Source: Aliarcobacter sp.
Lineage (GTDB): Bacteria; Campylobacterota; Campylobacteria; Campylobacterales; Arcobacteraceae
NCBI GenBank assembly: GCA_017996075.1
Contig: JAGOHQ010000042.1
Location: 1-6,571, forward strand
Length of the DNA: 6,571 nt
Direction: 5' to 3'
The notes beneath the pieces are model-generated. The model saw only the letters and a list, made by a program, of their open reading frames with translations, had not been told where the DNA came from and did no database searches. Below, piece after piece: positions 1-6,508 of the stretch. The translations under genes and the position numbers were made by a program. The first letter of the stretch is position 1; the number at the start of each line of letters is the position of its first letter.

Positions 1-167
1 CTATTATGATGACTTATCTAGGAGTAAACTTCTACTTATCTGGAATGCACTCTTATGCAACAGGTGATCCTGTGCCAATTCCTATGTGGGCTTATTTAAC
101 TGTTGCAACTGCTTTTGCTGCAATTATTTTAGCTTACAAAAATAGAGATTTAAAAAATATTGAGTAG
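1..167 (+). CDS. ccsA: Cytochrome c synthase CcsA/CcsBA, C-terminal end (partial)
   Basis: The window opens inside this gene; the frame starting at base 3 gives 54 codons to the TAG at 165-167. The visible peptide contains GVNFYLSGMHSYA (residues 7-19 of the fragment), the signature near the C-terminus of the CcsA/ResC/CcsBA family. These inner-membrane proteins export heme and attach it to CXXCH motifs of periplasmic c-type cytochromes (system II maturation). In the family the His of this motif is a periplasm-facing heme ligand; here it is the His at bases 48-50. A final hydrophobic segment (WAYLTVATAFAAIILAY) fits the last transmembrane helix, followed by a short charged cytoplasmic tail. 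About 38 residues follow the His, close to what I recall for the fused CcsBA of Helicobacter. The N-terminal ResB-like part cannot be seen, so fused CcsBA versus stand-alone CcsA is undecided. A strong terminator follows at once, so this is probably the last gene of its transcript. Confidence 0.85.
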   Translation, partial: IMMTYLGVNFYLSGMHSYATGDPVPIPMWAYLTVATAFAAIILAYKNRDLKNIE

Positions 168-170
168 ATA

Positions 171-194
171 AAAAGGGCTTAAAGCCCTTTTTTT
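171..194 (+). terminator. Intrinsic terminator after ccsA
   Basis: An AAAAGGGC/GCCCTTTT stem (8 bp, 171-178 with 184-191) has a 5-base TTAAA loop and runs into a T tract up to 194. It starts 3 bases after the ccsA stop codon. The GC-rich stem core and poly-T run are typical of rho-independent termination. The A-rich 5' arm would also give some T's on the other strand, but no - strand gene ends here. Confidence 0.9.
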
Positions 195-213
195 ATTTAA
201 GACATAATTTTGT

Positions 214-252
214 AAAAAAGCAAATATACTTTTTTCTTAAAATTGCTTTTTT
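214..252. repeat. 10-bp inverted repeat in the pepD leader
   Basis: AAAAAAGCAA at 214-223 is exactly repeated as its reverse complement, TTGCTTTTTT, at 243-252, with a 19-base spacer. As RNA it would form a weak A/U-rich hairpin followed by one more U, resembling a poor terminator or attenuator. As DNA it could be a dyad operator. A candidate -10 box (225-230) lies in the spacer. Chance is possible in DNA this AT-rich, but each arm has an internal GC pair and the match is perfect. Confidence 0.5.
225..230 (+). promoter_or_regulatory. Candidate -10 box for pepD
   Basis: TATACT matches five of six bases of the sigma-70 -10 consensus. It would start transcription near 237, about 42 bases before the pepD ATG. 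There is no recognisable -35, which is normal in Campylobacterota. The strong terminator just upstream means pepD needs its own promoter. CATAAT at 203-208 is an alternative and would put the whole inverted repeat into the leader RNA. Confidence 0.35.
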
Positions 253-278
253 TCAAGTTTTATAAAAGAGAGAAAAAT

Positions 279-1565
279 ATGCCAACAGTTTTAGAAATAT
301 TTAAAGAGATTACAAAAATTCAAAGATGTAGTGGAAATCATAAAGCATTTATAGAATATATGAAAGAAATATCTAAAAAACTAGAATATGCTTGTCTAGT
401 TGATGAAGCCAATAATATTTTGTGTAAAAAAGAGAACTCAAATTCAAATATAGTATTCCAATCTCACTATGATATTGTTTGTTTAAATGATTTTTGTATA
501 CCTCAAATTATTGAAGATGATACAACTTTAAAAGCAATAGATTCAACTTTGGGAGCTGATAATGGAATTGGTTGCTCATATATGATAGCTTTAATGTATG
601 AAAATTTTGATGGTGAATTTTTATTTACAAGTGATGAAGAGATAGGACTTATAGGTGCAAATGCTTTAAATCTTCCTATAAATTCTAAATATATGCTAAA
701 TCTTGATAGTGAAGAAGAAGGTAAAATTTGTATTGGTTGTGCAGGTGGAGTTGATATTATTGCTAAAAACTCAAACAAAAAAATAGTTCCAAACATTGAA
801 AATTTAGATTTATATGAGATTTCTATAACAAATCTGCAAGGTGGACACAGTGGTGTTGATATAGATAAAAATATTCCAAATGCTATAAAACTAATTGTAA
901 AAGCTATAAAAGAGTGTGAAGGAAAACTATTGGATATAAATGGAGGTGAGAGAATAAACTCAATTCCTGCAAATGTAAAAGCTATAATTGCTTCAAAAAA
1001 GACACCACAAAAAACTCATGATAATATGAAAATAGAAAGAATCAATACAAAATCCGAACATTTAAATATTTATGATGATGAAATTATTAATTTTTTATAC
1101 AACTTTGAAAATGGTGTAAGAGATTTTAATAAAGAGTTAAATGTAGTTCAAGACTCTATAAATCTAGCATTAATTAAGACAAATATAGATGAAATTGTTA
1201 TTGAATTTAGTGCTAGATCTATGAACAATGAGAACCTAAAAGAGTTAAAAGAGAAAACAAAAAAAGAGTTAATAAATAACAATTTTAGTGTAGAAACTTA
1301 TGGAAAATATCCAGCTTGGAGTCCTGATATAAATGATTTCACATCAAAAGTTTTTAATATTTACAAAACTTTTAATACAAATGCATCTTTAGAAGCTATT
1401 CATGCTGGATTGGAGTGTGCTATTTTCAAAGATAAATTTCCAGATTTAAAAATAGCTTCTATTGGTCCAACTATAAAATTTCCTCACTCAAAAAAAGAGT
1501 TTGTATATAAGAAATCTGTTGAAAATGTTTTTGAAGTAGTTAAAAAAATTGCAAATAGTATATAG
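279..1565 (+). CDS. pepD: Aminoacyl-histidine dipeptidase (peptidase family M20C)
   Basis: This cytosolic two-metal peptidase cleaves Xaa-His and related dipeptides for peptide turnover. The ATG at 279 is chosen because MPTVLEIFKEI fits the family N-terminus and a GAGAG Shine-Dalgarno-like run (268-272) lies 6 bases upstream. An in-frame TTG at 243 would add 12 residues, overlap the inverted repeat and has no good ribosome site. The protein has 428 residues. By family comparison, H63 (in HYD), D94 (LGADNG), E121, D143 (NLDSEEEG) and H403 (PHS) are metal ligands, with D65 and E120 (TSDEE) catalytic. GGHSG with H190 marks the lid/dimerisation domain, followed by HAGLEC (375-380). All key residues are present, so it should be active. 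It is shorter than E. coli PepD (485 residues), apparently mainly in the lid domain. It stands alone between a terminator and the converging rnpB. True substrate range cannot be read from sequence. Confidence 0.9.
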   Translation: MPTVLEIFKEITKIQRCSGNHKAFIEYMKEISKKLEYACLVDEANNILCKKENSNSNIVFQSHYDIVCLNDFCIPQIIEDDTTLKAIDSTLGADNGIGCSYMIALMYENFDGEFLFTSDEEIGLIGANALNLPINSKYMLNLDSEEEGKICIGCAGGVDIIAKNSNKKIVPNIENLDLYEISITNLQGGHSGVDIDKNIPNAIKLIVKAIKECEGKLLDINGGERINSIPANVKAIIASKKTPQKTHDNMKIERINTKSEHLNIYDDEIINFLYNFENGVRDFNKELNVVQDSINLALIKTNIDEIVIEFSARSMNNENLKELKEKTKKELINNNFSVETYGKYPAWSPDINDFTSKVFNIYKTFNTNASLEAIHAGLECAIFKDKFPDLKIASIGPTIKFPHSKKEFVYKKSVENVFEVVKKIANSI

Positions 1566-1574
1566 TTTTTAAAA

Positions 1575-1593
1575 GTTGAGATGAATTCTCAGC
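1575..1593. terminator. Weak hairpin downstream of pepD
   Basis: GTTGAGA/TCTCAGC forms a 7-bp stem (one T-G wobble) around the loop TGAAT, 10 bases after the pepD stop. On the + strand no T tract follows. On the - strand it is followed by CTTTTAAAAA, so it might better stop read-through coming from rnpB. It is the only GC-containing local stem between these two converging transcripts, but the terminator call is tentative. Confidence 0.3.
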
Positions 1594-1603
1594 AGTTTAA
1601 AGC

Positions 1604-1641
1604 TTGGAATAAATGTGTCTTTATTTAAGTTATCATTCCAA
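1604..1641. repeat. 7-bp inverted repeat in the pepD-rnpB gap
   Basis: TTGGAAT at 1604-1610 is matched by ATTCCAA at 1635-1641 across a 24-base spacer. An inner AATAAA/TTTATT pair (1608-1613 with 1620-1625) could form an alternative small stem. Neither has a terminator-type T tract. The rest of the 1566-1711 gap is AT-rich, and I see no convincing gene in it. Confidence 0.3.
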
Positions 1642-1711
1642 AAAGAACCAATAGCTTCTAAAAGAATTATAATTTTTGGTTTAATTTTAATTAATTTTGA
1701 TTATATTTTAG

Positions 1712-2031
1712 AAAAAGGTAGATTGTAAGCCGTGTTTTGTATTTGACAATAATTTATCTAGGTATTAAATCACTTTAATACTCCTGCGAAGACGAAAAAT
1801 GTGAAGCTAAATACCATGTCTTCTTACTACAAGTTGGGTTTACAAAGCTGTTAAGATTACTCAAAACACTGGTAGGCTCTTACTCTACCGTTTCACCATC
1901 ACCAAAAAAATTGGCTGTATACTTTCTGTTGCACTATCCCTTAGATTACTCTAGCCATCCGTTAGATGGAACCTTGCTTCACTGCAGCACGGACTTTCCT
2001 CTTGAAATCAAGCTATTGTCTATCTACCTTT
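1712..2031 (-). ncRNA. rnpB: RNase P RNA (bacterial type A-like)
   Basis: This is the catalytic RNA of ribonuclease P, which with the RnpA protein removes 5' leaders from pre-tRNAs. Read on the - strand, the conserved core blocks appear in order: GAGGAAAGTCCGTGC (2001-1987), GTGCAACAGAAAG followed by TATACAGCC (1934-1913), GGTGAAACGG and TAAGAGC around a GGTAG/CTACC hairpin (P12), GTAAACCC, and near the 3' end ACACGGCTTAC (1735-1725). The ends are set by the P1 helix, in which AAAGGTAGAT (2031-2022) pairs perfectly with ATCTACCTTT (1723-1714). A perfect 8-bp stem capped by a GTGA tetraloop (1781-1762) fits P18, whose GNRA loop docks on P8. Length is about 320 bases. The 3' end is placed in the T run at 1716-1712; the exact mature end is uncertain. 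No local terminator stem directly precedes that T run. Confidence 0.95.
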
Positions 2032-2038
2032 GGTCGAA

Positions 2039-2044
2039 ATTGTA
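2039..2044 (-). promoter_or_regulatory. -10 box of the rnpB promoter
   Basis: On the - strand TACAAT ends 7 bases before the first base of the P1 helix at 2031, exactly where a sigma-70 start would be expected. It begins one base after the lolA stop codon (TAG-G-TACAAT), so upstream promoter contacts fall inside the lolA 3' coding end. The hexamer 17 bases upstream is a poor -35, as usual in this group. Confidence 0.6.
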
Positions 2045-2045
2045 C

Positions 2046-2573
2046 CTATTTTCTTATTAAATCATAATTACTAGGAGCTACAAATACAAAAATATTATCA
2101 TCAATTGGTTCATCCTGAATTGAATTTGAGAAAATTATCTCGACATTATTATCAAGAGTATCTTTATAAGTTATTTTTTTTATTCTATTACTACTCATAG
2201 AAATTTGATATTTTGTACCATCTATTGTTGAAACATAGTTATTATTATCAATTTTCTTAGCCTCTTTTAAAAGCTTTAATATATTTATCTCATTTTCAAG
2301 AGTTGTAAAAATAGCTTGCTCTAACTCTGGTTCATCAACTATTGCCATATTATTGTCAATATAAACATTTTTAACGACTGGAGTTTTATATTTCCACAAA
2401 ATTTGTCCACTATTTTTTATAAAAACTTCACCTTGGTAAGTTATGATATCACTTGAACTTGATGTAATAGTTTGAGTAAATTTTGATTGAAAACTTTTCA
2501 GATTTTGAATATCACTTGAAGAAAAACTGAAGCTTGAAAAAATAAACAGAGTAAAGATAAGCTTATAAAACAT
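2046..2573 (-). CDS. lolA: Outer-membrane lipoprotein carrier protein LolA
   Basis: LolA is the periplasmic chaperone that takes lipoproteins from the LolCDE-type transporter and shuttles them to the outer membrane. The 175-residue product starts with MFYK and a hydrophobic stretch (5-17) ending in small residues, a Sec signal peptide probably cut near residues 17-20. The mature part shows the LolA pattern: F28xxxFxQ (SFQSKFTQ), a YQGEVFIKNSGQILWKY strand pair (46-62) followed by P65, a D73-containing turn, EPELEQA (81-87), and a final FVFVAP strand (162-167). At about 155 mature residues it is shorter than E. coli LolA (about 182). The Arg at mature position 43 in E. coli aligns by eye with N54 here. 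The ATG at 2573 has AAGG 8 bases upstream. It diverges from secA, and rnpB lies immediately downstream on the same strand with no terminator between. LolB, the outer-membrane acceptor of gamma-proteobacteria, is generally absent in this lineage. Confidence 0.88.
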   Translation of the reverse strand: MFYKLIFTLFIFSSFSFSSSDIQNLKSFQSKFTQTITSSSSDIITYQGEVFIKNSGQILWKYKTPVVKNVYIDNNMAIVDEPELEQAIFTTLENEINILKLLKEAKKIDNNNYVSTIDGTKYQISMSSNRIKKITYKDTLDNNVEIIFSNSIQDEPIDDNIFVFVAPSNYDLIRK

Positions 2574-2592
2574 TTTTTAACCTTTTTTTATA

Positions 2593-2598
2593 TATAAT
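2593..2598 (+). promoter_or_regulatory. -10 box of the secA promoter
   Basis: This is a perfect TATAAT, preceded by the T-rich runs at 2574-2589 that commonly replace a -35 in Campylobacterota promoters. The predicted start near 2605 gives a leader of about 28 bases to the secA ATG at 2633, with the ribosome site AAGGA at 2619-2623. Confidence 0.65.
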
Positions 2599-2607
2599 CA
2601 TTGCTTC

Positions 2608-2613
2608 ATTATA
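2608..2613 (-). promoter_or_regulatory. -10 box of the lolA promoter
   Basis: ATTATA on the + strand reads TATAAT on the - strand and faces the secA -10 box across 9 bases. The predicted start near 2601 gives a leader of about 28 bases to the lolA ATG at 2573. Upstream on the - strand is a T-rich stretch (TTCCTTTTCGT) and no clear -35. Confidence 0.6.
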
Positions 2614-2632
2614 ACGAAAAGGAACTAATTTT

Positions 2633-5239
2633 ATGTTAAATGTTTTTTCAAAAGTTTTTGGTACAAGAAATGATAGAGTTGTAAAAAAATATAAAAATAT
2701 AGCAAACGAAATAACAAATTTGGAAGCAATATACTCAAAGCTAAGCGATGATGAGCTTAAAGCCAAATTTAATGAGTTTAAAAAAGAAGTACAAAACGAT
2801 GAAAAATCATTGGATAGTGTTTTAAAAGATGTTTTTGCAATAACAAGAGAAGCTAGTGTTAGAAGTTTAGGTCTTAGACCTTACGATGTACAGTTAATTG
2901 GTGCTATGGTTTTAAATGATGGAAATATAGCAGAAATGAAAACAGGAGAAGGAAAAACTCTTGTTGGTGCTATTGCCGTTTGTTTAAATGCATTAAGCGG
3001 AAAAGGTGTACATGTTGTAACTGTAAATGATTATCTAGCCTCTAGAGATGCAAATGAGCTAAAACCACTATATGAGTTTTTAGGATATAGCGTTGGAGCT
3101 TTAAGTGATGCTGTAAGAGATGATGATACACGAAGAGAGCAATATTCTTGTGATATTACTTATGGAACAAATAGTTCTTATGGTTTTGATTTTTTAAGAG
3201 ATAATATGGTTTATGATTTAAAAGAGAAAGTTCAAAGAGGTCATCACTTTGTAATTGTAGATGAAGTTGACTCTATTTTAATAGATGAAGCTAGAACTCC
3301 TTTAATTATTAGTGGTCCAACAAATCACAAAAATTCAAACTATGTAAAAGCAAATGAGATAGCATTAAAATTAGTTCGTGGAGAATTAATAGAACCAAAA
3401 AATGCTAGTGAAAAGCCAACTACAACTGGACATTTTATTGTAGATGAGAAAAATAGAGCTGTAAGTTTAACAGAAGATGGACATATAAAAGCCGAAGAGC
3501 TTTTTGGAGTTGAAAATCTTTACTCTATTGAAAATGCTATGCTATCACACTCTCTTGATCAAGCACTTAAAGCAAACTATATTTTTCAAAAAGATGTTGA
3601 TTATGTTGTAAAAGATGATCAAATTATTATTGTAGATGAGTTTACAGGAAGACTTAGTGAAGGAAGAAGATTTAGTGAAGGACTTCATCAAGCACTTGAA
3701 GCAAAAGAAAATGTTGCTATTCAAGATGAGAGTCAAACTTTAGCAGATACAACATATCAAAACTATTTTAGAATGTATAAAAAACTTTCAGGAATGACAG
3801 GAACAGCTCAAACAGAGGCAACAGAATTTGCACAAATTTACAATCTTGATGTTGTATCAATTCCTACAAATGTAGCTGTTAAAAGAGTTGATAAAAGTGA
3901 TTTAATCTATAAAAGTGAAAGAGAGAAGTTTGAGGCAGTTTGTGAAAAAATAAAATATTATCACGAAAAAGGACAACCTGTACTTGTGGGAACTGCAAGT
4001 ATTGAAAAGAGTGAAAAACTTCATAAAATTTTATCAGATAAAAAAATTCCTCATACCGTTTTAAATGCAAAACAACACGAGAAAGAGGGAAAAATAATTG
4101 CTGATGCTGGTCAGAAAGGTGCTGTTACTATTGCTACAAATATGGCTGGAAGGGGTGTTGATATTAAATTAACACCTGAAATATTAGCTCTTGGTGGATT
4201 AGCAATTATTGGAACAGAAAGACACGAAAGTAGAAGAATTGATAACCAACTTCGAGGAAGAAGTGGAAGACAAGGTGATGTTGGAGAGTCTCAATTTTAT
4301 TTAAGTTTAGAAGATAATCTTTTAAGAATATTTGGAAGTGATAGAATAAAATCTATTATGGAAAGATTAGGAATAAAAGAAGGAGAGTTTATTGAATCAA
4401 AAATGGTTACAAGAGCTGTTGAAAACTCTCAAAAGAAAGTTGAAGCTATGCACTTTGAAAGTAGAAAACATCTTTTAGAGTATGATGATGTTGCAAATGA
4501 GCAAAGAAAAGTAATTTATGCATTTAGAAATGATCTTCTAAAAGAGGATTATGACATAACTTCTAAAATAGATGAAAATAGAGTTGAATATGTTCAAAAT
4601 CTTTTGTCTGAATTACATATTACTCAATTATTAAATGAAGATGAGTTTGATTATGAACAACTAATAGCAAAACTTAAAGAAGAACTTCATTTTATAGTAA
4701 AAGTTGAAGATATCAAAAGTGAAGATTACGAAGCTTTAGAAAATAGATTAGTACAAATCTTAAAAGATGTTTATGAACAAAAAATGAGCCAAGCAGGAGA
4801 TAAGCAAAAAGCTGAAATTGAAAGAATTTTATATCTTCAAATTTTAGACAATGCCTATAGAGAGCATCTATATTCTATGGATACTTTAAAAACTGGAATT
4901 GGGCTTAGAGGATATAACCAAAAAGATCCATTAGTTGAGTATAAAAAAGAGTCTTATAATATGTTTATAGATTTGGTTTCAAATATTAAACTAGAAATTA
5001 TAAAAATTCTTTTTACAATCCAACTTCAAAGTAAAGAAGAGAGTGAAGCTCTAGAAAAAATAAAAGAAACTATGGAAAAGTCAAATGAGCATATAACTAC
5101 AAATCTTGCGCAAGAAGCTGTAAAAAGTAGTGAAAAAAAGATATCTCGAAATGAAGTTTGTCCTTGTGGAAGTGGATTAAAATATAAACAGTGTTGTGGG
5201 AAAAGTGGTCCCAAAAGAGGCTTGGTAGCAGGAATTTAA
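2633..5239 (+). CDS. secA: Preprotein translocase ATPase SecA
   Basis: SecA is the ATP-driven motor that pushes unfolded preproteins through the SecYEG channel in the inner membrane. The 868-residue product is full length for the family (E. coli 901) and collinear with it. Walker A TGEGKT is at 104-109 (K108) and Walker B DEVD at 210-213. The preprotein cross-linking domain lies at roughly 220-370. The second nucleotide-binding fold contains TNMAGRGVD (502-510) and the arginine-finger motif RGRSGRQGD (541-549). Helical scaffold and wing domains follow. The C-terminal zinc site is C843-x-C845-x8-C854-C855, the all-cysteine form; in E. coli it binds SecB and lipids. A 13-residue tail ([13 protein letters not shown]) follows the zinc site. 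ATG 2633 has AAGGA 9 bases upstream. The gene diverges from lolA and is followed after one base by a lipoprotein-release permease gene, so the two are probably co-transcribed. No frameshift or missing motif is seen. Confidence 0.98.
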   Translation: MLNVFSKVFGTRNDRVVKKYKNIANEITNLEAIYSKLSDDELKAKFNEFKKEVQNDEKSLDSVLKDVFAITREASVRSLGLRPYDVQLIGAMVLNDGNIAEMKTGEGKTLVGAIAVCLNALSGKGVHVVTVNDYLASRDANELKPLYEFLGYSVGALSDAVRDDDTRREQYSCDITYGTNSSYGFDFLRDNMVYDLKEKVQRGHHFVIVDEVDSILIDEARTPLIISGPTNHKNSNYVKANEIALKLVRGELIEPKNASEKPTTTGHFIVDEKNRAVSLTEDGHIKAEELFGVENLYSIENAMLSHSLDQALKANYIFQKDVDYVVKDDQIIIVDEFTGRLSEGRRFSEGLHQALEAKENVAIQDESQTLADTTYQNYFRMYKKLSGMTGTAQTEATEFAQIYNLDVVSIPTNVAVKRVDKSDLIYKSEREKFEAVCEKIKYYHEKGQPVLVGTASIEKSEKLHKILSDKKIPHTVLNAKQHEKEGKIIADAGQKGAVTIATNMAGRGVDIKLTPEILALGGLAIIGTERHESRRIDNQLRGRSGRQGDVGESQFYLSLEDNLLRIFGSDRIKSIMERLGIKEGEFIESKMVTRAVENSQKKVEAMHFESRKHLLEYDDVANEQRKVIYAFRNDLLKEDYDITSKIDENRVEYVQNLLSELHITQLLNEDEFDYEQLIAKLKEELHFIVKVEDIKSEDYEALENRLVQILKDVYEQKMSQAGDKQKAEIERILYLQILDNAYREHLYSMDTLKTGIGLRGYNQKDPLVEYKKESYNMFIDLVSNIKLEIIKILFTIQLQSKEESEALEKIKETMEKSNEHITTNLAQEAVKSSEKKISRNEVCPCGSGLKYKQCCGKSGPKRGLVAGI
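5230..5233 (+). promoter_or_regulatory. Ribosome binding site that fixes the TTG start of the permease
   Basis: AGGA lies within the last codons of secA, 7 bases before TTG at 5241. No in-frame ATG occurs before codon 39 (in VMVLILSMAIM), and starting there would remove most of the first membrane helix. The TTG start is therefore preferred, and its position suggests translational coupling to secA. Confidence 0.7.
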
Positions 5240-5240
5240 T

Positions 5241-6446
5241 TTGAATAAAGAATTAATAAATTTTATAGTTAAAAAGTATCTAAAGTTTGATAAAAAAAAT
5301 CCATTTATCTCTATTAGTGCTATTTTAGCTTTTATTGGAGTTGCTATTGGAGTTATGGTACTAATATTATCAATGGCAATTATGAATGGGACAGCAAAAG
5401 AGTTTGAAAGAAAACTTTTTACTATGAACTATCCACTAACTATCTACTCAAAAAGTGCAAATAGTGTAAATGAAGATTTACTCTTAGATCTTGAAGCGAA
5501 TTTCAAAGATCTTAAATTTTCTCCATTTATATCAACTCAAGCCATTGTTCAAAATGCAAACAATATGAGTGGTGGAATGATTTTTGGAGTAATTCCAGAA
5601 AAAGAGGCAAAAATTAACCCTATTTTCAAAGAGGCTTTAAGAGATTTTAATTTTAGTAAATTTGACATAATAACAGGTGTTGGAATAAGCGACAAACTTC
5701 TTCTTACTCAAAATAGTAAATTAACGCTATATTTTACAGAGTTAAATCCAGCTGGTTTTTCGCTTATGCCAAAAATGAAAAGGTTTGACTATATCTCATC
5801 ATTTAACTCTGGTCTTAGTGCATACGATAAGGCCTATATGTACACAACTATTGAAGCTTTGCAAACTCTTCTTCAAAAAGATATTGGTTCTTACGATGGT
5901 ATTCATGTACATTCGGACGATGCTTTTGTTGATATTGAAAAACTAAGAACTTTTTTACAAGATAAAAGAGTTGGTGTTGTTGGTTGGTGGCAACAAAATG
6001 GAAACTTTTTTGCTGCTATGAAGATGGAAAAAACGGCTCTTTTTATAGTATTAATGTTGATTATTTTAGTTGCTTCATTAAATATAATTTCATCTTTACT
6101 TATGACTGTAATGAGTAGAAGAAAAGAGATAGCACTTCTTTTATCAATGGGTGCTAGCTCAAAAGAGATAAAATCTATTTTCCTCAAAGTTGGTATGGCT
6201 ATTGGTTTTGGTGGTATTATTTTAGGTATTATTTTAGGCTTTATTGGCTATTTTTTACTTGATACTTTTGATATAGTAAGCTTACCAGCTGATGTTTATG
6301 GAAGTGCTAAATTACCTTTAGATTTAGCTGTCACAGATTTTATATCTATTGTTGTAGGCTCTATTGTTATTGTATTATTATCATCTTTTTATCCAGCTAG
6401 CAGAGCGACAAAAATAGATGTTATTGATGTTTTAAGGAATGAGTAA
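5241..6446 (+). CDS. Lipoprotein-releasing ABC transporter permease, LolC/LolE family
   Basis: This is the membrane subunit of the transporter that extracts mature lipoproteins from the inner membrane and passes them to LolA, powered by the LolD ATPase (not in this window). The 401-residue product has the FtsX/MacB/LolC layout: one N-terminal helix (about 22-47), a large periplasmic domain (about 50-262), then three helices (about 266-290, 316-340, 364-383). Family features visible are the amphipathic N-terminus, the GWWQQNGNFFAAMKMEK stretch before helix 2, MSRRKEIALLLSMGAS (291-306), the cytoplasmic coupling region that contacts the ATPase, and the closing YPASRATKIDVIDVLR. It starts with TTG one base after the secA TAA. 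Whether it acts as LolC, LolE or a single homodimeric LolF-type subunit cannot be decided here, so no symbol is given. The same secA-permease pairing next to lolA occurs, from memory, in Campylobacter jejuni. Confidence 0.88.
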   Translation: MNKELINFIVKKYLKFDKKNPFISISAILAFIGVAIGVMVLILSMAIMNGTAKEFERKLFTMNYPLTIYSKSANSVNEDLLLDLEANFKDLKFSPFISTQAIVQNANNMSGGMIFGVIPEKEAKINPIFKEALRDFNFSKFDIITGVGISDKLLLTQNSKLTLYFTELNPAGFSLMPKMKRFDYISSFNSGLSAYDKAYMYTTIEALQTLLQKDIGSYDGIHVHSDDAFVDIEKLRTFLQDKRVGVVGWWQQNGNFFAAMKMEKTALFIVLMLIILVASLNIISSLLMTVMSRRKEIALLLSMGASSKEIKSIFLKVGMAIGFGGIILGIILGFIGYFLLDTFDIVSLPADVYGSAKLPLDLAVTDFISIVVGSIVIVLLSSFYPASRATKIDVIDVLRNE

Positions 6447-6455
6447 TTATATAAA

Positions 6456-6491
6456 GACTTAAAATATAGTATTTTTTATACTATATTAGTC
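6456..6491. terminator. AT-rich hairpin between convergent genes
   Basis: AATATAGTAT (6463-6472) pairs perfectly with ATACTATATT (6478-6487) around a TTTTT loop. An outer GACT/AGTC helix (6456-6459 with 6488-6491) extends it past a 3-base bulge. It starts 10 bases after the permease stop and sits between two converging genes, the usual place for a shared terminator. The stem is GC-poor and lacks a clean T tract on either side, so efficiency is doubtful. Confidence 0.5.
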
Positions 6492-6508
6492 TAAATATTT
6501 TATAAAAA

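Noticed and set aside
191..260. Poly-T and poly-A runs as phase-variation tracts
   Set aside because: The runs are 6-7 bases long and lie in a terminator and leader, not in a coding frame or promoter spacer where slippage would switch a gene.
243..278. TTG start extending pepD by 12 residues
   Set aside because: The extra residues (LFFKFYKREKN) do not fit the family N-terminus, overlap the inverted repeat, and the ATG at 279 has a better-placed ribosome site.
503..796. 97-codon - strand open frame inside pepD
   Set aside because: It is fully antisense to the conserved metal-site region of pepD, has no recognisable ribosome site or family, and is serine/proline/phenylalanine-rich, as antisense frames of AT-rich genes usually are.
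1712..2045. Possible protein-coding gene in the gap between pepD and lolA
   Set aside because: The stretch carries the conserved RNase P RNA core and P1 pairing on the - strand and has no sustained open frame.
2563..2766. 67-codon - strand open frame across the lolA-secA gap
   Set aside because: It runs antisense over the secA start, crosses the divergent promoter region and overlaps the lolA start in another frame. Nothing supports translation.
5903..6187. 94-codon - strand open frame inside the permease gene
   Set aside because: It is antisense to the periplasmic end, helix 2 and the coupling region of a well-conserved family; a shadow frame.
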